From Microbacterium sp. No. 7 (GTDB lineage Bacteria > Actinomycetota > Actinomycetes > Actinomycetales > Microbacteriaceae), in the NCBI RefSeq assembly GCF_001314225.1, contig NZ_CP012697.1:3534001-3598000 (forward strand): a stretch of 64,000 nucleotides of DNA, in the 5' to 3' direction. The position numbers and the translations under genes were made by a program. Below the pieces are notes generated by a model that was not told where the DNA came from, ran no database searches, and was given only the letters and a program-made list of their open reading frames with translations. Shown one piece after another: positions 16,907 through 25,403 of the stretch; position 1 is the stretch's first letter; the number at the start of each line of letters is the position of its first letter.

Positions 16907-18303
16907 ACGTGGTGTAGCGCGCGGTGGCTGCCGGTCCTGTCTTGGACGTGGGCGCGGTCACCGTGTGATCCTTCGAGGAAACTCTCACATCCCACTCGAA
17001 AGGCATCATCACGATGACCGCACCTCATATTGTCGACCCTGCCCGCCTGCTCGGTGAAGCCCTTGCCGACGGATCTCCCGATCTGATGCGGCAGTTGCTG
17101 CAGACGATGATCAACGCGCTGCTGTCCGCCGACGCGGACGCTGTTGTCGGCGCCGAATGGGGCAAGCCCAGCCCCGACCGCACCGCCCAACGCAACGGCT
17201 ACCGGCACCGCGACCTGGACACTCGTGTCGGCACGATCGACGTTCAGATCCCGAAGCTGCGCACCGGAACCTACTTCCCGGAGTGGTTGCTGGAGCGCCG
17301 TAAGCGGGCCGAGACGGCGCTGATCACCGTGGTCGCGGACTGCTACCTCGCCGGCGTCTCCACCCGACGGATGGACAAGCTCGTGAAGACTCTCGGGATC
17401 CACTCGCTGTCGAAGTCGCAGGTCTCGCGGATGGCGGCGGACCTCGACGAGCACGTCGACCAGTTCCGTCACCGCCCGCTCGATGATGCAGGCCCGTTCA
17501 CGTTCGTCGCCGCCGACGCGCTCACCATGAAGGTCCGCGAAGGCGGCCGCGTGATCAACGCGGTCGTGCTCATCGCGACCGGCGTGAATGGGGACGGGCA
17601 TCGCGAAGTCCTCGGCCTGCGCGTGGCGACCAGCGAGACCGGGGCGGCCTGGAACTCGTTCTTCGCCGACCTCGTCGCCCGCGGCCTCGGCGGGGTCCGC
17701 CTGGTCACCTCCGACGCGCACGCCGGGCTGGTGGAAGCGATCTCGGCGAACCTGCCCGGAGCTGTCTGGCAGAGATGCAGAACCCACTACGCGGCGAACC
17801 TGATGAGCGTGACACCGAAGGCCATGTGGCCGGCGGTGAAAGCGATGCTGCACTCCGTCTACGACCAGCCCGACAAGGACGCCGTGCACGCCCAGTTCGA
17901 CCGGCTGCTGGACTACGTCGACGGGAAACTCCCCGACGCGTTCGAGCACCTCGACGCCGCGAGGGCGGACATCCTCGCGTTCACCGGGTTCCCCGACGGG
18001 CTCTGGCAGCAGATTTGGTCGAACAATCCGAACGAGCGCCTCAACCGGGAGATCCGCCGCCGCACCGATTCCGTGGGCATCTTCCCCAATCGCGACGCGA
18101 TCATCCGCCTCGTCGGCGCGGTCCTCGCCGAGCAGACTGACGAATGGGTCGAGGGCCGCCGCTACCTCGGCCTCGAGATCCTTGCCAAGTCCCGCCTCAC
18201 CCTCGTCGCCGACACCGGAGAGGAGGTGAACACCGACACCGTCCTCGAGCTCAGCGCCTAACCGAAATCAACAACAGAAGGATCACCGTCCGCTACACCA
18301 CGT
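16907..18303 (+). mobile_element. IS256-family insertion sequence
   Basis: This element of about 1.4 kb is bounded by imperfect 20-bp inverted repeats at 16907-16926 and 18284-18303, which match at 18 of 20 positions. It contains one transposase gene. No matching 8-9 bp target duplication is visible beside the repeats, so the exact tips are uncertain by a few bases or the flanks have changed. It lies between the relaxase gene and an upstream accessory gene, and its right end has become the 3' end of that gene. Confidence 0.85.
17014..18261 (+). CDS. IS256-family (Mutator-type) transposase
   Basis: A 415-residue DDE transposase. The N-terminal region carries the family box '[26 protein letters not shown]'. 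The catalytic residues fall in '[11 protein letters not shown]' (first Asp), '[14 protein letters not shown]' (second Asp) and '[22 protein letters not shown]' (Glu). Length and motif spacing are normal for IS256 family members, and no frameshift is seen, so it may still be active. It is read towards the excision genes, opposite to its neighbours. Confidence 0.95.
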   Translation: MTAPHIVDPARLLGEALADGSPDLMRQLLQTMINALLSADADAVVGAEWGKPSPDRTAQRNGYRHRDLDTRVGTIDVQIPKLRTGTYFPEWLLERRKRAETALITVVADCYLAGVSTRRMDKLVKTLGIHSLSKSQVSRMAADLDEHVDQFRHRPLDDAGPFTFVAADALTMKVREGGRVINAVVLIATGVNGDGHREVLGLRVATSETGAAWNSFFADLVARGLGGVRLVTSDAHAGLVEAISANLPGAVWQRCRTHYAANLMSVTPKAMWPAVKAMLHSVYDQPDKDAVHAQFDRLLDYVDGKLPDAFEHLDAARADILAFTGFPDGLWQQIWSNNPNERLNREIRRRTDSVGIFPNRDAIIRLVGAVLAEQTDEWVEGRRYLGLEILAKSRLTLVADTGEEVNTDTVLELSA

Positions 18304-19316
18304 CCCGGGGCTTGACCCTGTGCCACCGCGCCCGGCCGCCAGATGGTGCCGCCCGAACGTGCCAACCGAACGTCCTCCAGCGCCCGCCGCACCGCGTCAA
18401 CGGCGCGCCTGCGCACCTCTGACTCGACGTCGTACGGCGCGGCGCCACGCGCCTGCCGTGCTCGAGAGTCCAGAGTCACCTCGTCGCGCAGCCGATCGCC
18501 GTGCTCTACGAGGTAGTCGGGGACGATCTGCCGCCGCCGCGCGAGGGCAGACTCCCGCATCCACTCTTCGAGAACCGGCCGCGGAGTCCTCTCGAAGTGC
18601 TCCATCAGTCGCCGCCGTTCAGCAACGCGACGCCGACGGGTGAAGAAATCGGTCGCGGCGGCGAGATTCGCCGCCCGCTCGGACTCGGAAACTAGGTGAA
18701 GCCGTCGTGGCGGGAGACCGGCCAGCTGCCGGCGTCGCTCCCGTCGCTTCCACTCCCGGTTGTACGCACGGGCCTTCTCGGCGGTCTCCGGATTGGAGCG
18801 GTAGTTCCGCTGGTTCTCTCGGACCTTCTCCGGGTTAGCCTGCTGCCACCGTCGCTGCTGTTCGCGTCGCTTCTGCGGATCGGCCAGCCTGCGCTCGCGA
18901 GTCTTCTGCAGAATCTGTTCCCGATTGCGGTAGTAGTACGCGAGTTGCATTGCACGGATGCGGTCCCGATTGTTCTCGACATAGCGCTGCCGCTGCGCCC
19001 GCTTCTTGTCGGGGTTGCGTCGTGCCCACTCGCGTGCGCGCTCAATGTCGCGACGTCGTCGTTCGGCGTCCTGCTCCATCTTCAGAAGTCGTTGCTCAGC
19101 TTCAGCCTTCATCCGCACGCGCCGCTGCCGCTCACGTTCGCGGCCCTTCGCGCGGATGCTCTCCCGGTTCCGCTCCCGATAGTCGCGGTAGTAGTCCGGG
19201 TGAGCCTCGTTCCACGCTTTCCTCGCCGCGCTGTCCCGCGCCTTGCGCTCCTCCGGAGAGAGGCGCCGCCTCGCTGCATGCCGATCTCTGCCGTGCTGCT
19301 CAGGCGTCTGATCCAC
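18258..19316 (-). CDS. Arg-rich repeat protein, 3' end altered by IS256 insertion
   Basis: A 352-residue, very basic helical protein. It contains degenerate repeats of the form '[20 protein letters not shown]' and '[20 protein letters not shown]'. Such Arg/Tyr/Asn repeats occur next to HNH or zinc-finger domains in phage and plasmid proteins and suggest nucleic-acid binding; no catalytic motif is seen. GTG 19316 has GAGGAG upstream. The last 15 residues or so are read from the IS right end. Reading across the IS, the bases left of it (16906 down to 16834) continue in the same frame for 23 charged residues to a double stop, probably the original C-terminus. Confidence 0.65.
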   Translation of the reverse strand: MDQTPEQHGRDRHAARRRLSPEERKARDSAARKAWNEAHPDYYRDYRERNRESIRAKGRERERQRRVRMKAEAEQRLLKMEQDAERRRRDIERAREWARRNPDKKRAQRQRYVENNRDRIRAMQLAYYYRNREQILQKTRERRLADPQKRREQQRRWQQANPEKVRENQRNYRSNPETAEKARAYNREWKRRERRRQLAGLPPRRLHLVSESERAANLAAATDFFTRRRRVAERRRLMEHFERTPRPVLEEWMRESALARRRQIVPDYLVEHGDRLRDEVTLDSRARQARGAAPYDVESEVRRRAVDAVRRALEDVRLARSGGTIWRPGAVAQGQAPGRGVADGDPSVVDFG

Positions 19317-19397
19317 ACCCGCTCCTCACCGTGTCCGGCCTGCCCACTAGGTGCGGAAGGCCAGACGCGACGAGGAAGCGTCGGCTGCGTGTGCTAG

Positions 19398-19655
19398 TTA
19401 CGGGGTGGCCAGCGCGCTGAGCGCCGCGATGGTCTCCTGCCGGTGCGCGGTCGGATCCGTGATCGCCCAGCCGACGAGGTCCCCGAACCGCTCGCGCTCC
19501 TCGCGGGGCAGGTCGGCGAGGGGCTGCAGACACCAGGCGACGTCCCGCCCGATGTCGTAGCTCGGCTCGTCGAGACGCACATCGGGATAGTAGATGAACG
19601 CCGCGAGGGCGACGCGTTGCAGCGCGTCGTCGACACTGTCGCGGTCTATCATCAC
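19398..19655 (-). CDS. Hypothetical protein coupled to the integrase
   Basis: An 85-residue acidic protein with no recognised motif ('DDALQRVALAAFIYYPDVRLDEPSYDIG' and a C-terminal helical segment). It starts with GTG overlapping the integrase stop (GTGA), so it is co-translated with the integrase. Such small genes beside integrases sometimes modulate excision, but nothing in the sequence proves that here. Confidence 0.6.
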   Translation of the reverse strand: MMIDRDSVDDALQRVALAAFIYYPDVRLDEPSYDIGRDVAWCLQPLADLPREERERFGDLVGWAITDPTAHRQETIAALSALATP

Positions 19656-20878
19656 GGTTCCTCCGTTTCGGACTGCTGCCCATCCGATTCCGGCGAACGC
19701 GGAGCAAGGGCTTGCAGGTGACGGGCCGGGACGGGATTCGGCACCGGCTGCTCGGGTTCGATGTAGTGCTTCTGCGCGATGTCAGGGCTGTTGCCGAGCA
19801 CGTCGGCGGCGGTCTTCACGTCCGTGGCGCGAGCGATCACCGTCCCCGCTGTGCGTCGGAACGTGTGCGGTGTCACTTTGAGATCCTGCAGCCCGGCTGC
19901 AGCGAGCATGCTGCGCAGCGTGCGGCGCACATTGTAGGGAGCCAGCGGGGTGTCGTGACGGGTGCGGAACAGCAGCATGTCCGGTTCGTCGCCCGGGATG
20001 AGTGCCAGCCGGGCACGGAGCACCTCGGCGGTGAACACCGGGACCTCCAGGGTGCGCCGCGACGAGGACGTCTTCGGGTAGTCCTGGCGGTACACGCCCG
20101 TGCCCTTGATGACGACGATGGTGCCCGACACCGTCACCCGCATGGGCGTGACGGTGTCGTCGATGTCGCACGCCCGCAGCGCGAGCGCCTCGCCGATGCG
20201 GTCGCTGGTGCCAACCATCACCTCGATGAGGTCCTTCACCTGACCGTCCGGCCGCCGACCCAGGACGTGCTCGCCCGTGCGCCACGTCGCGGCCGCGTGT
20301 CGCACTCGCTCGAGCTGATCGAGCGTGAGCGCGCGGGGTGCGCGCTTGGGCTGACGCAGCCGGGATGTCCCGATCACCGGATTGCGGTGGATCGCGTCGT
20401 GACGGAGCGCGTAGCCGAACATCAGGCTTAGCACGACCCGGCTGTGCTTTGCGCGGGCGTAGGAGATCGTGGCCTGACGCTTCAGGAACTGGTCGACCCG
20501 GCCGACGGTGACCTCCCGCAGCAGGAAAGCGCGGAAGGTCGGCAGGACCAGGCTGTTCAGTTCGCGCCGGTAGGTGTCCTTCGTCCCGGGGGCGAGGTCG
20601 AGGCGGATCTGCATATCCTCCAGCCAGGCCTCCGCGAGCTGCGTGACGGTGCTCTCCGGTGACAGCGCCGCCCCGAATCCCGTCGCGGTGCTGCGCTGCT
20701 TGATCCTATTCCGCAGCGCCTGACGGGCGGCGTGGTCGGTCGCCGCGGTGGCGGTGACCTTGCGGATGATGCCGTCGCCGTCGCGGTAGCGGGCCTCGGC
20801 GCGCATCGTGCCGACGCGCGTGCGCGTGGTGTGGATGTCGCCGTAGGTGCCGATCTCCAGTCGGCTCCGCCCGGTCAT
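19652..20878 (-). CDS. int: Tyrosine-type site-specific integrase of the ICE
   Basis: A 408-residue tyrosine recombinase that inserts and excises the element at the tRNA-Met gene. It has an arm/core-binding N-terminal half (SAM-like segment about 80-160, 'TVTQLAEAWLEDMQIRLDLAPGT'). The catalytic domain shows the first Arg in 'TSDRIGEALALR', the 'HTFRRTAGTVIA' box with His and Arg, and the nucleophile Tyr in 'IAQKHYIEPE'. ATG 20878 overlaps the excisionase stop (ATGA); the longer open frame upstream is out of context. It lies 405 bp from the tRNA, the usual place for an ICE integrase. Confidence 0.95.
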   Translation of the reverse strand: MTGRSRLEIGTYGDIHTTRTRVGTMRAEARYRDGDGIIRKVTATAATDHAARQALRNRIKQRSTATGFGAALSPESTVTQLAEAWLEDMQIRLDLAPGTKDTYRRELNSLVLPTFRAFLLREVTVGRVDQFLKRQATISYARAKHSRVVLSLMFGYALRHDAIHRNPVIGTSRLRQPKRAPRALTLDQLERVRHAAATWRTGEHVLGRRPDGQVKDLIEVMVGTSDRIGEALALRACDIDDTVTPMRVTVSGTIVVIKGTGVYRQDYPKTSSSRRTLEVPVFTAEVLRARLALIPGDEPDMLLFRTRHDTPLAPYNVRRTLRSMLAAAGLQDLKVTPHTFRRTAGTVIARATDVKTAADVLGNSPDIAQKHYIEPEQPVPNPVPARHLQALAPRSPESDGQQSETEEP

Positions 20879-21111
20879 CGGTCGGTGCCGTTCTGGACGG
20901 CGGGTGTGTCGGAGGCGTCCTCGAGAGTCGTGATCCAGCGTTCGATCTCGGACAGCCGGTAGTGCAGCTCCTTGCCGACGCGGAAGCCGCGGGGACCGCG
21001 GCCAGCGTGGCGCAGGTCGTGCAGGGTCTGCACCGGCACGTCGAGGTGGGCGGCCAGTTGCGAGGTGGTCAGCACCGGCTCCAGGCCGGTCAGGGTGGTG
21101 GTGGTGTCCAT
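20875..21111 (-). CDS. xis: Excisionase-like helix-turn-helix protein
   Basis: A 78-residue MerR-like winged helix-turn-helix protein ('LTTSQLAAHLDVPVQTLHDLRHAGRGPRGFRVGKELHYRLSEIERWI', written here as its conserved parts: 'LTTSQLAAHLDVPVQTLH', 'GPRGFRVGKELHY'). This is the HTH_17 excisionase fold. It directs the integrase towards excision. It is immediately upstream of int and overlaps it. ATG 21111 is chosen because the fold begins about 10 residues later; longer in-frame starts exist, including one at 21231. Confidence 0.85.
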   Translation of the reverse strand: MDTTTTLTGLEPVLTTSQLAAHLDVPVQTLHDLRHAGRGPRGFRVGKELHYRLSEIERWITTLEDASDTPAVQNGTDR

Positions 21112-21260
21112 GCACACCGGGTGTGCGAGCCGGTCCCAGCCGCGTCGAGATGCCGCGAGTCCCCGGCGGAGCCGGAGTGCGCGGATCCGCGGACGGGCAG
21201 CAATGCGCCGAGTCTGCGCCGAGTTGATCATTCTTCGTCCCTTGTTCGGGATCGAAGAAA

Positions 21261-21300
21261 CGCTCCTGATCAGGCTTTTCTGTAGCAGGAGCGGGGCTTG
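21261..21300. other. ICE attachment-site end at the tRNA-Met 3' terminus
   Basis: The element boundary is placed at the 3' end of tRNA-Met, because int and xis lie directly inside it and the tRNA follows directly outside. An inverted repeat, CGCTCCTG (21261-21268) and CAGGAGCG (21286-21293), straddles this point; the second arm is part of the tRNA acceptor and T stem. It could be the integrase core site. The exact crossover cannot be fixed without the other att site, which is outside the window. Confidence 0.6.
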
Positions 21301-21356
21301 AACCCGCGACCTCACGATTATGAGTCGTGCGCTCTCACCAACTGAGCTACTCCGCC
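21283..21356 (-). tRNA. tRNA-Met (CAT), ICE integration target
   Basis: A 74-nt cloverleaf is read on the minus strand. The D stem is GCTC/GAGC, the anticodon stem CACGA/TCGTG with loop CTCATAA (anticodon CAT), and the T stem GCGGG/CCCGC with TTCAAGC. The CCA end is not encoded. The acceptor stem is imperfect: the 5' strand GGCGGAG faces TCCTGCT, giving one A-C mismatch and three G-U pairs. This suggests the 3' strand was supplied by the ICE. An elongator Met identity is most likely; Ile with a modified CAT anticodon cannot be excluded. Confidence 0.9.
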
Positions 21357-21401
21357 GCGTCGCATGACGACTCACGCGAGAGACTCACGCGAGATGCTGC
21401 G

Positions 21402-21473
21402 AGCCCCGAGTCAGGATTGAACTGACGACCCCTTCCTTACCATGGAAGTGCTCTGCCACTGAGCTATCGGGGC
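21402..21473 (-). tRNA. tRNA-Thr (GGT)
   Basis: A complete 72-nt cloverleaf with perfect acceptor pairing (GCCCCGA with TCGGGGC), anticodon GGT in the loop between CTTCC and GGAAG, and T arm GTCAG-TTCAATC-CTGAC. No CCA is encoded. It lies 45 bp upstream of tRNA-Met on the same strand, so the two are probably co-transcribed. Confidence 0.95.
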
Positions 21474-21536
21474 GTGCTGCCCGCACGCGGGCAACTAGAA
21501 GAGAATACCATCCACGCGGCATCTCACAAATCGAGG

Positions 21537-22679
21537 TCAGCCGGTCGTGTGCTCCGCGATCCAGACCATCGGATCGGTCGGCGTGGTTCCGTTCAGCAGC
21601 ACCTCGAGGTGCAGGTGGGGACCGGTCGACTTGCCCGTCGATCCGACCTTGCCGAGCACCTGGCCGGCCTTGACCGTGTCGCCCTGCGACACCTGCAGCG
21701 AGCCGTACTGCATGTGCGCGTAGCGCGTCGAGACGAGCTCGCCGTCGATGACGTGGTCGATCAGCACGGTCACGCCGAACTCGCCGCCCGACTCCGTCGC
21801 GATGCGCACCGTGCCGCCGGCGACGGCGTGCACCTCCGCGCCGTTGCCGGGCGTCAGGTCGGTGGCCTTGTGGAAGGTCCCGAACTCCTGCGCGTACGAC
21901 GGGTCGGCGAAGGATGCCGAGATCGGCACGCCGACGGGGAACGGCCACTGCACCTCGGCCGAGGGGTTGTTGACCCACGTGCCGGAGAAGCTCGTGATGC
22001 CCGACTCCCGCGCGAGGTCGGTCATCGACGCGACGCCGTACTGCTCGGGACGGTCGAGGGCGGCATCCGTCTCGACCGCCGACGACACGAAGGCCTGGAT
22101 CTCGGTGGGCGCCTTCTTGGCGGCCGGCGCGACGACGCCGATGTCGGTCTGCGTGGCCGAGGCGACGGCCGACATCGGCACCATGGTCGAGAACGCGAGC
22201 AGGCCCACGACCGACATGGCGCCGACCGACAGCGAGCCGGTCGCGAACTGGCGGGAGAAATGGCCGCGACGCGGAGCCGCGACAGGAGCGACGGCGGGCG
22301 CCGCGCTGGATGCTGCGACGGGCCGCGGTGCCACCGAGGGCAGCTCGGCGGCCGCGGCGAACAGCCGGGTCGCGGCCTCGAAGAGGTCGGTGCCGCCGCT
22401 GCGGGCGGTCGGCGGCATCCCGCTCGCGGCGGGTGTCTCGCGGCGGGGCGCGGCGTCGTTCGGCGGGGCGACGTCGGGAACGACGGATGCCGCGGGAGCA
22501 GCGGTCCCGGGAGCGGGGGACGCCTCACCCACGGCGGCCACGTCGACGACGGCGGACGCCTCGGCCTGCGCTGCGAGGAACCGGCGGTACTCGGCGCGCG
22601 TCATGCCCGCACCGGCACCAGCGGGGCTGTCGGCGCGCGTTGCGCGCGCGGCACCAGCCACGGTCGTCTCGAGGGTCAA
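21537..22679 (-). CDS. M23-family cell-wall peptidase with N-terminal membrane anchor
   Basis: A 380-residue protein. Residues 1-150 are Ala/Pro rich and probably cytoplasmic. One membrane helix lies at about 160-185 ('SLSVGAMSVVGLLAFSTMVP'), followed by a linker and an M23 zinc-peptidase domain (about 270-375). Metal ligands are visible in 'FHKATDLTPG' and 'GPHLHLEV'. It would cut peptidoglycan crosslinks outside the membrane. The start is uncertain: TTG 22679 gives the longest form, GTG 22661 and ATG 22604 are alternatives. An upstream leader of about 110 nt holds a perfect 7-bp hairpin (ACCTTCG/CGAAGGT, 22736-22758). Confidence 0.85.
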   Translation of the reverse strand: MTLETTVAGAARATRADSPAGAGAGMTRAEYRRFLAAQAEASAVVDVAAVGEASPAPGTAAPAASVVPDVAPPNDAAPRRETPAASGMPPTARSGGTDLFEAATRLFAAAAELPSVAPRPVAASSAAPAVAPVAAPRRGHFSRQFATGSLSVGAMSVVGLLAFSTMVPMSAVASATQTDIGVVAPAAKKAPTEIQAFVSSAVETDAALDRPEQYGVASMTDLARESGITSFSGTWVNNPSAEVQWPFPVGVPISASFADPSYAQEFGTFHKATDLTPGNGAEVHAVAGGTVRIATESGGEFGVTVLIDHVIDGELVSTRYAHMQYGSLQVSQGDTVKAGQVLGKVGSTGKSTGPHLHLEVLLNGTTPTDPMVWIAEHTTG

Positions 22680-22821
22680 ACTGCACGCTCTCGTTTGGCC
22701 GCTCGGGACGCGGCGATGATCAAGGCTCCGCCGTCACCTTCGTTCGGGGGCCGAAGGTAACGAATGAGTAAACCTTAACGTATCGCTCGCTGGGAGAATG
22801 ACGAAAGCCGGACCCGGGACG

Positions 22822-23637
22822 TCACACTCCCGACGCCTCGACGAGACGGTCGAAGAGCTCGGGCCCCGAGGCGACGGTCATCGTCCGCCCGGGCGCCCCG
22901 TCGGGCGCGCCGCCGATCCGCCCGCCCGCCTCGACGACGAGCAGCGCGCCGGCCGCGTGGTCCCATGGGTGCAGGCCGCGCTCGAAGTAGCCGTCCAGGC
23001 GTCCCGCCGCGACGTACGCGAGGTCGAGGGATGCCGCTCCCCCGCGCCGCAGGTCGCGCGCGAGCGGCATGACCCGCCGCACGCGGTCGAGGTCGGCGGC
23101 GTGGGTCGCAGGGTCGTAGCCGAATCCCGTCGCGACGAGGGCTCCGGCATCCGTCGGCCGGCTCACGGCGAGACGCCGCGCGTCGAGCCATGCGCCGCCG
23201 CCCGCCGACGCGGCGAACAGCTCGCCGACGGCGGGGTTGTAGACGACGCCGGCCAGCGCGCGCCAGGATGCCGGTCGCGGATCGCCGGAGACGGCCGCGA
23301 TCGACACGGCGTAGTGCGGCATGCCGTACGCATAGTTGACGGTGCCGTCGATCGGATCGACGACCCACGTGATGTCGCTCGTGCCGCGCTCGGCGCCCGA
23401 CTCCTCGCCGAGGAACCCGTCATCGGGACGTGCCGCGGCCAGTCGCGCGCGGATCAGGGTCTCGACCTCGCGATCGGCCTCGGTGACGATGTCGGCGATC
23501 GCCGACTTGGTCGCCGCGATCGACACGCCCTGCTCGCGGCGGCGGCGCGCGAGAGCGCCCGCCTCGAGCGCGATCTCGCGGGCCAGGCGCAGCAGCTCGG
23601 CCGTCTCGGCGTCGCCGGCCCCCGCGGCGGCGCTCAC
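22822..23637 (-). CDS. Inositol monophosphatase-family phosphatase
   Basis: A 271-residue Mg-dependent sugar phosphatase. The family's metal-binding motifs are all present: 'GEESG' (about 79), 'DPIDGTVNYAYGMP' (about 96) and 'HPWDHAAGALLVVEAGG' (about 224). In actinobacteria such enzymes hydrolyse inositol 1-phosphate or histidinol phosphate; the substrate cannot be read from sequence. The GTG start overlaps the stop of the upstream membrane protein (GTGA), so both are in one transcript. Confidence 0.88.
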   Translation of the reverse strand: MSAAAGAGDAETAELLRLAREIALEAGALARRRREQGVSIAATKSAIADIVTEADREVETLIRARLAAARPDDGFLGEESGAERGTSDITWVVDPIDGTVNYAYGMPHYAVSIAAVSGDPRPASWRALAGVVYNPAVGELFAASAGGGAWLDARRLAVSRPTDAGALVATGFGYDPATHAADLDRVRRVMPLARDLRRGGAASLDLAYVAAGRLDGYFERGLHPWDHAAGALLVVEAGGRIGGAPDGAPGRTMTVASGPELFDRLVEASGV

Positions 23638-24542
23638 TGCGGCGGCGCCGGAGGATAGCCGGGCATCGTGCCGGGTGCCGGGGGCTGCGGCGCGGATGCC
23701 GGGGGCACGGGCGCCGCGGGCGGGGCCGGCGGAAGCGGCGGCTGCGGCGGGAGCTGGGCGGCCGGCGGAGCCGGGGGCACGGGCGGAAGGGCCTGCGCGT
23801 AGGTGGGCTGACCCGTGTAGTAGGCGTTCCAGTCGGGCGTGCCGTCGGGGAGCACGGGCAGCGGCGTGCGGCCGTCGGCGTAGGTCGGCCAGGCCTGCGG
23901 CACCGCGGGCGCCGCCGCGACGGGACGCGGCCTGCGCGGCGCGAACAGCGCGTTGACGAGCGGCACGAGCGCGGTGCCCACGGCGGCGAGGATCGCGAGG
24001 GCGACGACGACGCGCCAGTACATGTCGCGGAAGTCGACGAACTCGTCGATGATGAGCGGCACGATGAGCATGAGGGCGAGGATCGTGACGAGCGCGATCG
24101 TCACGTAGGTGACGATGCTCGTGAACGTCGTGCGATGCCGCAGGTACGCCCTCGTGAAGAGGCGCACATGCAGCAGGGCGCCCTGCAGGATGAGCACGAT
24201 GAGCACGAAGTCGAAGGTGCGCTCCACCGCTCGGTAGGCGCCGTCGGACGGCATCCAGATCAGGAACGCGCCGACCAGCAGGGCGACGACCCACGTCACC
24301 ATGCTGGCGAGCGCCAGCCAGGCCGGTCGGCGATCGGCGAGGCTCGACTCGAGGATCGCGATGCCCGCGAAGCCGGCGAGCAGCAGGATCGTCGTGAACG
24401 CCCGGCCGACCACGCCGTTGTCGTCGTCGAAGAGCACCCAGAACACGCTGACGAGCGCGGCCGCGATCAGCGCCCCGATCGCGACCCAGATGGCCGCACG
24501 CAGCAGTCGTGCGGACTTCGGTGCAGTGATGGGCTCGCTCAT
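23634..24542 (-). CDS. Multi-helix membrane protein with Pro-rich tail
   Basis: A 302-residue protein with seven predicted membrane helices between residues about 15 and 200. A cytoplasmic tail of about 100 residues is dominated by Pro, Ala and Gln ('LPPVPPAPPAAQLPPQP'). No family was recognised. ATG 24542 is preferred over ATG 24548 because GGAAGG lies 6 nt before it. It is coupled to the phosphatase gene. Confidence 0.75.
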   Translation of the reverse strand: MSEPITAPKSARLLRAAIWVAIGALIAAALVSVFWVLFDDDNGVVGRAFTTILLLAGFAGIAILESSLADRRPAWLALASMVTWVVALLVGAFLIWMPSDGAYRAVERTFDFVLIVLILQGALLHVRLFTRAYLRHRTTFTSIVTYVTIALVTILALMLIVPLIIDEFVDFRDMYWRVVVALAILAAVGTALVPLVNALFAPRRPRPVAAAPAVPQAWPTYADGRTPLPVLPDGTPDWNAYYTGQPTYAQALPPVPPAPPAAQLPPQPPLPPAPPAAPVPPASAPQPPAPGTMPGYPPAPPQ

Positions 24543-24641
24543 GAGCATCCTTCCCGTCGGGGTGCCGGTCGCCTGCCTCCATCCTCACACGCCCGCGCCG
24601 CGGATGCCCGGATCCTTCGCCGCAATACGACGCCGCGAAAC

Positions 24642-24671
24642 GAAAGGGCCCCGCTTGCGCGGGGCCCTTTC
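24642..24671 (-). terminator. Rho-independent terminator after tRNA-Tyr
   Basis: A 13-bp perfect hairpin (GAAAGGGCCCCGC, 4-nt loop, complement) starts 8 bp after the tRNA-Tyr gene. On the minus strand it continues into a short T-rich stretch (TTTCGTTTCG). It separates the tRNA from the downstream membrane-protein gene. Confidence 0.85.
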
Positions 24672-24679
24672 ACGACGGG

Positions 24680-24761
24680 TGGCGAGTGAGGGATTCGAAC
24701 CCCCGAAGTCGAAGACGGCTGATTTACAGTCAGATCCCTTTGGCCGCTTGGGTAACTCGCC
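24680..24761 (-). tRNA. tRNA-Tyr (GTA)
   Basis: An 82-nt class II tRNA with acceptor stem GGCGAGT/ACTCGCC, anticodon loop ACTGTAAAT with anticodon GTA, and a long variable arm (GCCGTCTTCGAC) typical of bacterial tRNA-Tyr. The T arm is GGGGG-TTCGAAT-CCCTC. No encoded CCA. Confidence 0.95.
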
Positions 24762-24851
24762 GAGTGCGCACCCGCCCGGCTTGTACAGTCGACCAGAGGC
24801 GCGATTGTCTATCTTACCCTCGTTCCGCCCACACGAAAAACCAGGCGTGCC

Positions 24852-25337
24852 TCACCCGCCCGCGACGCGTTCGACGAACGCCTCCACGCGGCGCCGCGTG
24901 CCGTCGATACGACGATCGACGCTGGCGCGCACCTCGTTCGGGGCGAGCGGTGCGGCGAGCCGCACGTTCTCGTGACACGACAGGTCGGCGCAGACGTACG
25001 TGCCGACCGAGTCGCCGCGCACACCGGCATCCCCCGCCCGCTGCGCGGTGAACAGGGCGACCTGATCGCCGGGCTGCATCGTGTGGCACAGGTTGCACAT
25101 CGCCGGGCGCCCGCCGCCCGACCCCGAGCCCGCGCGCAGCACGATGCCGACCGGCTCGCCGCTCAGCTCGGCGACGATGTACCCGCGGCTGCGGGTGCGC
25201 GGGTCGCGCCAGGCGAAGAAGTCGAGATGGTCCCAGTCGGCGAGCACGAACTCCAGCGGCACCGCCAGGCGCTCGCGCTCGTCGTGCTTCGCGTTGACCA
25301 GGACGTCGCGGACGCGGTCCTCTGTCAGCGGCTGCAT
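24852..25337 (-). CDS. FBP-domain (treble-clef zinc finger) protein
   Basis: A 161-residue protein with the C-terminal zinc-finger domain found in FusB-type elongation factor G-binding proteins. Four Cys ligands are visible, in 'MCNLCHTM' (about 78-85) and 'VCADLSCHENVR' (about 118-129). FusB proteins bind EF-G; for these short actinobacterial versions the function is not proven. The start has TAAACT exactly 6 nt before the ATG, the leaderless pattern seen elsewhere in this chromosome. Confidence 0.8.
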   Translation of the reverse strand: MQPLTEDRVRDVLVNAKHDERERLAVPLEFVLADWDHLDFFAWRDPRTRSRGYIVAELSGEPVGIVLRAGSGSGGGRPAMCNLCHTMQPGDQVALFTAQRAGDAGVRGDSVGTYVCADLSCHENVRLAAPLAPNEVRASVDRRIDGTRRRVEAFVERVAGG

Positions 25338-25403
25338 CCGGTCAGTTTACGTTCGCGCCGCCGCGGGCGGCGCCGCCGAGCGGCCCCGAGCTAGGCTGTC
25401 GTC

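Noticed and set aside
1..21290. Prophage
   Set aside because: No capsid, tail, terminase or lysis genes are present. The gene set (VirB4, VirD4, MobF relaxase, VirB6-like) is that of a conjugative element.
22680..22790. Cyclic di-AMP riboswitch upstream of the M23 gene
   Set aside because: I could not match the conserved blocks of the known element by eye. It is kept only as a structured leader worth a covariance search.
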